From: Anas platyrhynchos | Taxonomy: Eukaryota; Chordata; Aves; Anseriformes; Anatidae | Reading direction: 5' to 3' | Length of the DNA stretch: 64,000 nt | NCBI RefSeq assembly: GCF_047663525.1 | Contig: NC_092597.1 | Span: forward strand, 22,026,001-22,090,000 | Part shown: piece after piece, positions 28,101 through 38,220 of the stretch | Numbering within the stretch: position 1 is the first letter of the stretch | Layout: each line of letters opens with the position of its first letter | Notes under the pieces: model-generated | What the model was told of the DNA's origin: nothing | What the model saw: the letters and a program-made list of their open reading frames with translations, nothing else | The model's database searches: none | Position numbers and translations under genes: made by a program

Positions 28101-31100
28101 TGCTCCTTAATCTGAGCAAATCACCAGCAAACTGGAGGCAAAGACTTTGACAGAGCTCTTACAGGTATCTGAAAGCTGTGTACAGAAAGCCGTGTGCACA
28201 AAGATAGCTCTAAAAAATATATGCACGTGTTATAAAAAGTGACCACTACTGTAGCTTCTGAGTGCTGTCGTAATTTCTTCATTTAAAAGTAAGCTATAAA
28301 AGCACAGCTTGGAGCAGCACAGATCTGGAACGTTGTCTCTTCGGTTTCCGCAGCGTTTATTATTTATTTGAGTTACCTTGCTTTATCCTCAGCTCCGCAG
28401 ACTTGGCAGAAACAGCCTGCTACCTCGCGCAGACAGTGCCCCCTTTGTAGAGACCCCGAATTAGAGACAATTACAGAAAAATATGTTCTGCTTTTGTCCG
28501 CACAGTTTGGGAACTTAGCTGAGACCAGAGAAATCGTTTTGAGTTTGCAGAAATGGTCATGTTGTGTAATTAACCTGACGGAAATCGTTATCAGCAAGAT
28601 AAGGGACCTACAGGACTTCCTTCTCGGACACACATTTCAGCAAACTTTATGTTCAATTAGTGCTAACTTTGCACAATTGTTCTACAGGAACCCAGGTCCC
28701 ACCTTTCCACCAAGATTTGCTACAGGGGGATTTAACAGAGAACCTAAGCAGCTTCCACAGCTCCTTAAAGTCCTTTGAATTAATGAGATGCCGGGTTTCT
28801 GTCCCTGAGTACACACGGATTTTCCTTGTGGAAGGGACAGAAAGGGATCCATCCCCTGCGGGCAACTTAATATCTCCACATCCCCATGCAGCAATCAATC
28901 CTACGTGATTTGTGTCCTTCTGTCCCATGAACATTCTCTGAAATTTTAGGAAAAAATCCCGTTTCCTGCTAGGAGAGCCCAGGTACATCATATTTGTGCC
29001 GGATGACACAGGAGCAGGAATTTTCCTGTGGCACTGCTGCTAAGCTGAGCATCGCTCCGTCACGATGTTCACAGCCACTGCACGTGAATTCTCCCAGGAG
29101 ATGTGAACGCACACCCCCCAATCCACCTTCCCACCTCGCTAGTGACCAGAAAACCCCACAGCCGCCAGCTCTGGGCTCTGAATTGAAAAAAAAAAAAAAA
29201 AAGGCATGGAAATGTGGTTTGCATTATGCGCCGGCAGCAGCTGGAGTGGGCTTAGCCAGATAATACCCAACCTGGGAAACGCCACGGCTCTGCTCCTGCA
29301 GGGACACGGGGCACTCACGCCGTGTCCCAACCTCTGACACCCGGCCATCAGCAGCATTCGCACTGCTCTCCTGTCGGGTTTCCCTGGAAATCTAGTTGCT
29401 ATGGAAAACGCTAAAAAAAAGGGAAAGAAAAAAGGGTTAACGGCTCGATATTTCTATTCTTGAGACAGCAGGCTTAAATCTTGCAGGGAGAGTGCTTAGC
29501 CCTGACTGCCTCTCCTTCCTGCAGCTCTTTCAGGACAACTCCCCTCAACTGCAAAGCCATTAGCACGCAGTGCTGCACTTTCCCTGAACCCCGGCCGTCC
29601 TTTAACTCCTTCCTGCACTGCTCTTTTCCTGGCTATTTCACGCCCTTTGATGTGACACTGCTGTTTCTGAGGCCGCATTTTGCCGGCCTGCTCGAAGGGA
29701 AGCTCCTCTAACCTGGCTGTCAGATGCAATCACCGAAGCTACGAATCCGCCCTGCAAAAAAAGAAAAAAAAAAAAACACCAAAACCTGGAGATCTGAAGC
29801 TTATTTCTCTGCCTCGCAGAGCACAAAAGCCCGACTGTTTCAAAGGGCCGGCGGCTCCTGGAAATCCAGCGGGCCCGCTTTGCCTTGCAGTGGTCATTTG
29901 GCTCGTGATTGATGTTCAGGAAGTGGATTGCTTCCCCTCTTGTTAGACCCTATCGGGATTCACAGCAGCGAGGAGCAGCGAATGCTTTCCGCTCCAGCCC
30001 CTTTTAGCTCTGCCCGTCAATGGCCTTTGAGCCGCGGCAGCGCGGAGGCATTCAGCCCCTGAATCCCTAATTCCTTTCAGCGGTATCAAGGCCCTGCACA
30101 CGCTGCCACCCCGGGAAAGCCTTGCGAGCAGCTTCCCGTTTGGCTCGCTGTGCCAGCGATTCAGCTCCCCAGGATGCTTTGTCAGTGTGGTAATCCCAGC
30201 GATTGTCTGCCCCAGCGCTTCATGGCAATCAAAAGCCATTTAGGATTTCAGGTTCGTCTTCCTCTTCCCCCTCCCCACCTTCCCCCGAAGATGCCTTCCT
30301 GTCACCAGGACATTAGCTCGTTTCTTTTGCCAGCAGCGGGGAGAAAAACGCCCTCAGCCCTACCGCAACGCTCCCAGCTCTCCCCATTCGGCCCTTCCCA
30401 GAGCTGACAGCCCCTCTGGAGGTTAAACCAAAAAGAGAAGCACAATAAAAAGTGATGCTCAGCCCTCCTTCCCGGGGCTGAAGGAGCCCGACCCGCCAAG
30501 CTGCATCTTTAACTGTTTTATTCGTGCACAGACGCTGCAGATCTGGCTCCGAGCTCTCCTGCAAGCACAGGCAAATCCAGGTGGGAGAGCCCTTCCCGCA
30601 CCAGCACGGGAAAACATCCAGGACTAACACCCGTCTCCGGACAATGCCGCGATCACCGTCCTTTTGGGGATTCCTGCCCCAAAATCGGGTGGCTGCTAGA
30701 CCGCTGGCTCTGCCACAGGACCTGGTAGGGGATGTCCCAGCGTGACTCCAGCCTTCCCCGATGTAAATGGGCATCGCAGGGCTCCTCGTGGGATTTGCAA
30801 TCCAAAGCGCTCCATCCCACACGGGGAAGAAAAAGACAGAACCCTGAAGAAACGCATTCCTTCACCCCTTTCAAAGGATCCGTCACACGCCCTCTGTAAC
30901 TTAATTACGGGTCTGCTGCCGAAAGAAGGCATTAAGTCTCCATTACGGCCCTCTTTGGTGCACAATACGCTGCGGATTGCCCAAATTAAGCAATTTGGCG
31001 GAGTTTTGGTGCTGATACCAAGAGCTGCCCCTTCCCAGGAGGAGACAGCCCCCGTCCATCGCGCCCTGCCCGGCCAGCGGGGCCACGCGTTGCCCAGCGG

Positions 31101-32242
31101 GGCAGGGAGGCGATGGAGAAACCTTTCCTCCAGCACAGGCACCGAGGGGATGTTTTAGGAGGCCAAGACCCACCCCGCAGCCCCTGTGGCCTGCTCGGAG
31201 CCGGGCTGACATTTTCAGCTCCCAACTCCTCCGGCCTCCCGGAGCGAGGGGCGTTATTTCGGCAGGGCCACGTCTCCGGCACGCCAGGCGCTGAGGCTGA
31301 GGGCTGAAGCCCCGTCCCTACACCATCACCTCCATCACCGGGGTCTGAGGCACACCGTCCAGGGCACAAATCATTCCCTAACCCCAGCACGGCCACCAGG
31401 AGAGGGTTCCTGAGCCGGCTCCACCTGGCACAGCTGCGAGCGGAGGCAGCGAGCGGCTTCCCCCTTTGTTCCCAGGCGCAGTTTGCTGGGGCTCCATCTC
31501 CTCGCCTGGACGCGGGGTTGTGGGGGGATTTTTTATCCAGCTCCCTATCCGGCAGCCCCCAAACTTTTATTTTTGAGCCTGTTATGTATTATTGTGGCTG
31601 GTTTCGGAATGGGAGATTGCTGCCTTCGGGAGGGAAGAAGCAATAGGTCTTTTTGGGAAGGGCAGCCGGCCTTGTGTGCGCTTCCACAGCTCCCCATTTG
31701 GGAAGGGGAGGGCGGCAGCTCTTTGCCCGTGCCGGGCACAGCGAGGCGAGGGTTTGGCCATCCCCAAACCCCTCAGCGACCACCACCACGGTCCCCCGAG
31801 ACCAAAAACGGAGCCACCCCTCAACAACACGCCTGTCCGTCCATCCATCCTCAGTGCGCCCCATCCCAAGGTGGTGATGGCGGTGGGGGGGGGGGGGGAG
31901 CCCCTTTTCCCAAAACCTCCCCCACTTCGTCCCCTCTCCTCACCGGTGGGCAGCCACGGCGCGGCTCCTCAGGTACTTCTGCGCCGTCATCACCCCCACG
32001 AAGAGAAAGCTCCGAGCCTGCGGGCCGGGGCGGCGAGGCTGGGAGGCGGCAGCGACGGCGGCGGCGGCGGCAGCGGCGAGGGGAGGGGGCGGCGGGCGGC
32101 AGCCCAGCGGGCGGGCACGGCGGGGCCGAGCCGCCGCAGCCAGCTCGGAGGCTCGGGGCAGGACGAGCCGAGAGGCGAGCACGAAGCCCAGCACCAGCCC
32201 CAAGAGGACGCTGAGCCAGGCGCGGCGGCCGCGGCCCGCCAT
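24686..32242 (-). CDS. CHSY1: Chondroitin sulfate synthase 1, partial (coding exons 1 and 2; exon 3 off the left edge)
   Basis: CHSY1 is a Golgi type II membrane enzyme that adds alternating glucuronic acid and N-acetylgalactosamine to growing chondroitin chains. Two of the three coding exons known for the family are here: 32,242-31,944 and 25,181-24,686. Together they give 265 residues and end in phase 0 at the exon 2 donor. Seen directly: a short basic N-terminus followed by a membrane segment at residues 8-28; a low-complexity stem with five prolines (50-54) and seven alanines (56-62); a conserved block from FLFVGVMTAQKYL near residue 79; and the metal-binding ADDD motif at 163-166, typical of the N-terminal GT31-like domain. 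The exon 2 protein is nearly identical to my memory of human CHSY1. CHSY3 is the only close alternative, and synteny with SELENOS favours CHSY1. Most of the enzyme, including the second transferase domain, would be in exon 3 to the left. Confidence 0.95.
25182..31943 (-). other. CHSY1 intron 1
   Basis: The 6.8-kb intron lies between coding exons 1 and 2, with a GTGAGG donor and a CCACCTAG acceptor. I recognise no gene inside it. It contains an A-run at 29,185-29,202 and a run of 14 G at 31,885-31,898 close to the donor. The last 500 bases next to exon 1 are GC-rich and belong to the CpG-rich promoter region. Confidence 0.85.
31885..31898 (+). repeat. G14 homopolymer in CHSY1 intron 1
   Basis: There are fourteen consecutive G on the plus strand (C on the transcript), 46 bases into intron 1 from the exon 1 donor. 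It can form a G-quadruplex on the non-template-side DNA and is a likely indel-prone and sequencing-error-prone site. Confidence 0.85.
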
Positions 32243-32600
32243 GCCCCCACAGCCCGGCTCCAAGCGACCCCGGAGCCGAGCGTGGTGGTGGTGGGGGGGG
32301 GGGCGGCTCTCCTCACAGCCCCTCCGCCACCACAGCCTCCACCGCCTCCTCCTCCTCCTCCTCCTCGGCCACCGCCGCCGCCGCCAGCCGCGCCGAGTCG
32401 CCCAGCGCCGCCATGGGGGGAAGGGGAAGGGACGGGAAGCGGAGGGAAGGGGGCGCCCGCCTCCCCTCCATCATCCCCTCCCCTCCCGGCCCCGGTCCTG
32501 CCCCTCGGCACAGGCGCCGTGTGCGGCCCCGCGGCCGCTGGCTCCGCCCGGGGTGGAGGGGGGACGCCCGCAGCCAGCCCCCCCCCTCCCGCTGAGGGGA
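31900..32600 (-). promoter_or_regulatory. CHSY1 CpG-rich promoter / first-exon region
   Basis: The sequence around and above the start codon is very GC-rich, with dense CG dinucleotides, GGC/GCC repeats and no TATA box at a plausible distance. This is the usual form of a housekeeping-type vertebrate promoter. The transcription start is not visible; it should lie between about 32,260 and 32,600. Confidence 0.65.
31944..32242 (-). CDS. CHSY1: CHSY1 coding exon 1
   Basis: The start codon is the CAT complement at 32,240-32,242; the in-frame sequence above it has no other ATG near. The exon encodes residues 1-99 plus two bases of R100 and ends at a GTGAGG donor (31,943-31,938). It carries the membrane anchor (AWLSVLLGLVLGFVLASRL) and a Pro/Ala-rich stem. 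The anchor matches human CHSY1, but the stem does not and is mostly coded by GCC/CCG repeats. Confidence 0.93.
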
Positions 32601-32619
32601 TGGGGGAGGGAAAGGGGGG

Positions 32620-33240
32620 AGCGGAGACCCCCGGGGTGGGGGCTGTGGGGGCACCAAGGAATGGGTAGTGGGGATTTGGGGGGTTTTGGGTGTGGGGTGG
32701 GAGCTGTGAGGTAAAAGAGAAGGATGGGACCCCGGGGGGTGCGGAGAACCCGGGGGTGAGGAGCTGTAGGGGCAGCAAGGGGTGGGCTGTGGGGATTTGG
32801 GGGGTTTTTGGGGTGTGGGGTGGGAGTTGTGAGGTAAAAGGGAGGAATGGGAACCTAGAGGGTGAGCAGCCCCGAGATACAAGGAGCTCCGGGTGCAGCA
32901 AGGGTTGGGTTGTGGGGATTTGGGGGGGTTTTGGGGTTTTTTTGGGGTGTGGGGTGGGAGTTGTGAGGTAAAAGACAGGGATGGGAAGCTGGGGGGTGCA
33001 GAGACCCCGGGGTGGGGGGGCTGTGGGGATTTGGGGGGGGGTTCGGGGGGTTTTTGGGTGTGGGGTGGGAGCTGGGAGGTAAAAGAGAGAGATGGGAAGC
33101 TGGGGGGTGTGGAGACCCCGGGATGTGAGGAGCCCCGGGGGCAGTAGGGGATGGGTTGTGGGGATTTGGGTTTTTTTTGGTTGTGGGGTGGGAGCTGTGA
33201 GGTAAAAGAGAAGAATGGGACCCCAGGGAGTGCTGTGGCT
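32620..33240. repeat. G-rich minisatellite, about five copies of a 111-134 bp unit
   Basis: The marker string GAG(C/T)TGTGAGGTAAAAG (or a one-base variant) recurs at 32,701, 32,824, 32,958, 33,069 and 33,192. The spacings are 123, 134, 111 and 123 bp. Between markers, each unit repeats a GGAT-GGGA(A/C)CC stretch, a GAGACCCCGGGG-like block, a GGGGATTTGGGG block and GGTGTGGGGTGGGAG. The units differ mainly by G/T-run length. The array lies directly upstream of CHSY1. Because the unit lacks stops in some frames, it produces long minus-strand reading frames of repeated Pro/Ser-rich peptide that are not genes. Confidence 0.9.
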
Positions 33241-34189
33241 GAGGTGGCACTGTGGGTGCTCAGGGAGGGGAGTGCTGGGGCTGACACTTCAGCAGGACAG
33301 CCAGGGACAGGAATGCTCCATTGCCCCTTCTGCACCCTGATGGATTGAGCACAGGTAGCTCGTTATCCCCACACCACAAAACACCCCTGGGACACAGCCA
33401 CGCGGCCCCGTCCCACAGCCAGGCCCTTGGTGTCGTCCCCTGGCCGTGTGTGGGGCCCCAGCCCTGGCTTCACCCTGTGCCATGTTGTTCATCTGCCTGG
33501 GAAGAGAAGGCCGGGGCAGTTCTCTTTTCCCACCTTGCTAATTAAAGCTAGCAGAAATAGGTCAGGCTGTTTCCATCCTAAGGCCGTAAGGACTGCTCGG
33601 CAGAGGGAAGGCAGGGTGAAGTGCTTCTCTTTAATCTGGCTGCACTAACTCCCCACGTGCGTTTCATCTGCAGAGTGCTTCGGCTTCAAACAGCCCCAAA
33701 CCCTTGACATTTTCAAGCAAAAAAAGCCTGCAGTCTTCGCAGAACAAACGCAGCTGGCCCAGCCCACTGACCATCCACTTATCGGCGTGGTTCCTTCCAC
33801 TTCCCCTGCAGTTCTGCATCTCCCGTTGCCAGCCTTTCCCTTTGCATCTTTTACCATTTCTTTATGTCATGGTCTCATCCATGGCAAGCTCAGAAAGTCT
33901 GTTATTGAGCAAGGGCCGTTGTGAAAGAAACCACTGTGCCAGCCTTCAGTGACACCAAGCTGGGCACATACGGTGGATTTTTACAATCTTCCTATAGCGT
34001 GTCACATTTCTGGGAAGCGTCAGGTAATACTGCAATCCGATGGTTTAATAAATGCTGATGTGTCTTGAAAAAAAACGCTTCTGCATGGTTTTATTGGCGC
34101 TCTGACGTCGCAAGGCTGATACTGAGGTCAGCACCGATGAACTCTGGCGATGTCAGGAGCAATGAATTACCTGAGTGCCATGACAATTG

Positions 34190-34445
34190 ATGGCGTTAAA
34201 CAAAAATAAAACAGAAATAGAAGCGGAGAAGAAATGCAAGCAAGCAAACAGAAAGGAGCAGGAGGTCTCCTTTCGGTTGCCAACAGGCAGAGCGCAGCAG
34301 GATCGCGTGAGATGTACGTTTATAGGAAGAGGAAGAAACAGACAAGAACTAAAAGGCAGAAGGCAGGGAGAGTGAAAAAAGGGCCAGACAGGAAGAGACG
34401 GGAGGCAGAGAAAAACTGGGGAAGGAGAGGAGGAGAAGCACTGCC
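34190..34445 (+). repeat. Purine-rich stretch with strand asymmetry
   Basis: For about 250 bases the plus strand is dominated by A and G (agaagcggagaagaaatgca, gaagaggaagaaacagacaa). There is no clear repeat unit, so it is not a microsatellite. Confidence 0.7.
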
Positions 34446-37154
34446 TGGCGAACACCAGCCCAAAGGCAGGAGGGGTTTCTGAGGCTGACACGGTTTGCCT
34501 TCCAGAGTCGCAGAACGCGGGGAAAGGGTTAAAAATGCAGCACTAGCCTGGGTGCAGCAAACCTTTGCAGTTTCCCACCAGTCCTGCATTGCTGCCAGGC
34601 AGATAAGAGTGGTGAAGATCCCCCAGAAGGGCTCCTCAAAGGCTCGTCAAGCATCCTCGTGCCACTTGGAGCAGGGCTGCGCTGCCACCACTGCCACCGG
34701 CACAGAGCCCCGCGGGCTGGGGCTTGCCGGGAGCTTTGCTTTTGCTCCGACAAAGCCAGCACAGAGTTGTTCACCTGGAAACTTCATTTTGGGATCAGGG
34801 AGTGGGACCCAGCATCCACCTCAGTCCATTTCTGTTAAAATGATCCCAAACGAGTTATACCACGAAACCCCTTTGTGCTGGGCAGTGCTTCCCTTGCACA
34901 GGGGGAAATCCCCAAATCCCCACTCTGTCCCCACTACTGCAATCCCCTTCTGCCTCTCAGGATTATTGTTATTTCTGCTGTTTCCCTGATCCCTTTCCCC
35001 TCAGCCTGTGCCACTCCGGCTCCTTTACTTTCAAAAGCTTTTTTTGGTGAGGGGCCTCCCCAAACGCTGCTCCTCCCCTCTCCCCAAATAAGCCCGAATA
35101 TCGGGTCCTAAAACTCAGCAAGCCGACAGATGTTGAAACTAAACTAAGGAGGCCTTTCCTCCTTTCCAAAAGAAGATGTGGCAAGTCCGTGAGCAGGAAC
35201 AGGCTCACTCTCAACGTGCTCCAAATCAGCAGGAAAAATCTCCTGATTCAAGGGAAAGACACTGTGGCCTGCGAATTACAGGAAAAGGCAGAGCTGGTGT
35301 GGTTAAAAGGCCATAAAAAAAAAAAAAAAAAAAGAAGGGTTGGGGCTGAGGAGCTGTCAGCTGGCTCCTTCCCATGAAGAAAAAGAAGTTAGTCATCAGA
35401 ACTGAAAGCTCCAGGCGACTTCAGCACACATGGAAACGATGAGGCGCGGGAGCTCGCAGAACCCAGGGGCCACACGGTGTTGGGAGCAGGCAGGGCAGTG
35501 TCGGGGACCCGGCTTTGTCCTCGCTGTTCTCCAGCTCCAGGACACTGCTGCACGTCCTGCAGCAGCCTGACACCAAGCCTGGCTCGCACGGCCTTGCAGG
35601 GTTTCAGTTCTCTGCTGTCCTGGGGTTTGTTTCGGTGTTTTCCCACCTCCCAGCCCCACAGCCTGCAGGGGGGAGCAAGCCCACATGTCCCACTGCCAGC
35701 CAAAGGGCTGAGATGCCCAGCAGGACGGAGATCAGGCAGGAGGTGAACCTAATTTTTTAGGTTTAGCAAGGGGACACCCCGCTAGGATCCTGTGCTGGGC
35801 TTTGTACTGCCAGGGCTTGGTGAATGCTTCGCCCAGGGACTTAGAGGATGCTGCAGTGAAACACGGTCACAGCACAAACCCATCAAAAAAGCCACAGTTC
35901 CTCGTGGCACAGAGCAGCCCTGGACACCCCAATGTCCTTCCAGGCAGCGCCCAGCCACGCAGGCTTCCCCAGGCACAGCTACGGTGCCTCACCTGATCTC
36001 ATTGGTTTTTAAATGATTTTTATGCCAAACTCAAGTTCAAAAGCAGCAGATGTACGAATGCCCCTTTCACTGCTCCTGCCCCCTCCCCTGTCCTTGCACA
36101 GGGCAGCTGCTGTTTCCATTATAGGGTTAAAAAAAGAAAAAAAGGCAAATTCAGGGAAAACTTGAACACAGGTTAGCTCCTCCAACACAAGTAAAACCCT
36201 GCTCTGACCCTTGGTGGCCTAGAGTAAGCTTTAAGTCTGTTTGGCCCAGAAAGGTCATACCTCAATCATATTTAAGTGCCTTCCTCTATTAATACAGCAT
36301 TTATTTTCAATGATTACTTGATGCTATATATATTCTTGCTGCTATAAATTAAAAGACAAGGTATTTTTCTCATATAACTGTGTACAAGCATAAGCAGGCA
36401 TACTTTTATAAAGCATTTTCTATTCTGCATGCAGTTCGTGGGATTGCTTGAGGACATTTCTCGAGGACTCTCAGAAGCCTGAGGATGCTCGCTGTGTGTG
36501 TCCCACTCGAGATTAGCACGTGGACCGGCTGGGGGGAGCATCCTCATCAGACCCCAGCAGGTTAGATACACATTCAGACTACCAAACCAGCAATCCTCTT
36601 TTTTACATGAAGAAGTACCACTTTGCAACCACTTTTTCCCATCAGTTTTGATCTCTGGTATATCCACAATAACGACCCCACTCACAGGATGTGCCTCCTA
36701 CCCTATTACCATCCTCACCATATTTTAAAATACGAGCTAAAGAAGTGAACTAGTTTGCCAGTGCCCCAGAAACGTTAATTATTAATGTTCCAGTACTTAA
36801 ACCGATACTTTAAAAACTAGCCAGACGCTGGAAAATGAGCATACTTCGTACATTCAAGGTAACAGACTCATGGTGGAAAAAATCTCGCTGGGCAGCCGGC
36901 AGCATTCGTCTTTGTCACGGTATTTCCAGCTCCCTTGCATTTTCCTGAGTGATGCAGAAACTCCTGCCCCGGTTCCAGCACCCACTTTTTTTCATCCCCA
37001 TCCTCATCTGGTCCCGACCAGGACCAATCCCAACTTCTCCTCTTCGGCTGAATCACTCTGAAGACAGCAGCTCCAGGGCCACGCAAACGCCACCAGCTGC
37101 TCCTTGCGTGAAAGCCAAGCCGACATTGCCATCCCACGGCTCAGCACCGCAGTG

Positions 37155-37228
37155 CAGCACCGCAGCTCCCTGCGACTGGGCTAGGTGCTCTTCCAAGGTC
37201 CCTTCCAAACCCCGATTTCAGGATATCC
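37155..37228 (+). mobile_element. CR1 3' tail fragment
   Basis: 'tgcgactgggctaggtgctc' and 'ttccaaggtcccttccaaac', then 'cccgatttcaggatatcca', match the CR1 end 'gactgg..aggtgatcttcaaggtcccttccaaccc' with a decayed terminal repeat. Confidence 0.6.
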
Positions 37229-38200
37229 ATTTTTCCTTCTGTTCTCTTTAAATAGAGTTTGTTAAGTTCTTTTCCTCGCCCTCCCTACCTCGGTGTTACC
37301 CGCGGTACCAGCACTGAAGCTGAGCTCGGTAAGCAGCACAAAAGATTTGCAAACTGTGGCGGACACAGAGGAAGGAATTAAATTATTAATTTCTCACTGG
37401 AGATCTTGCTCCGTGCTCAAAGTGCCTTTTAACAGGTGTGCGCTTCAAAACAAAAGCAATCACAGAAGAAAGAGGAATCAGAGCAGAGGCTGCGTGCCTG
37501 CCACAAAAGAAATCTGCAATAAAATGAGTACACTCACACACAGCTCACCACCAAAACCGAGCTGAGGAGAGCTATTCCATTGCAGCCACTGGCTGCTTCA
37601 TAAAAACTCATGGAAGTTTTTGAAGATGCTGGCTCCGGAGCTGGGAATATAGGCAGGGTGTGTGTCAGGATTGGAACAGCTGGGCTGGAAGCTCACAGCC
37701 ATCCAGCTACAGCAGTGCAACCGGGCCAGGACACCACCCAGCCAGCAGCCGTATGCTTTTCCTTTGTGGTCGCAGAGCTGTTCCAAAAGCTAAGCTTTCA
37801 TTCCAAAACGGGGAGGAAAAAAAGAAAGCCACATCTTCAGCCTATCCAAGCCTAGCCCAGCTTTTTTTTTTTTTCTACAGCTGGAAATTATATAGTTTCA
37901 GTGTTCAGTGACAGCACGGACAGCAACGCGCTGTGGCACGCTCCTGGCTAACCTGGCCACCGAAAAGGTGTCGCCTCATGGCCTGGACACGCTCAGAGAA
38001 CTTCCAAAGCGTGGATCTGATCTGCTGTAGAGATGTGAGCTGATGTGCAGCCAGGCTTGAGAAAACGCTGCTGCCAGAACTGGGAACAGCCTCGCTGAGT
38101 GCAGGAGGCATGAATTAGTGTGAGGATGGTTCAGGCGCAGTCATTAACCATAGCACTGCTGGCAAAACAGCCCAGGGTTTGCCACGCTGGATGTCCTCTC

Positions 38201-38220
38201 GTTCAGAGAGCTCTCTGAAC
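38201..38220. repeat. Perfect 20-bp palindrome
   Basis: The 10-base arm GTTCAGAGAG is followed directly by its exact reverse complement. It includes outward-facing GTTCA/TGAAC half-sites. Confidence 0.9.

Noticed and set aside
31592-32668. Long plus-strand open frame (358 codons) over CHSY1 exon 1 and promoter
   Set aside because: It is Pro/Arg/Gly-rich, due to GC content and repeats; stops are rare in such sequence. There is no recognisable domain.
32313-33335. Minus-strand frames of 303-340 codons with repeated SLSFTSQLPPHTQK-like peptide
   Set aside because: This is translation of the minisatellite unit. The repeats carry no stop in these frames, and nothing supports transcription as a gene.
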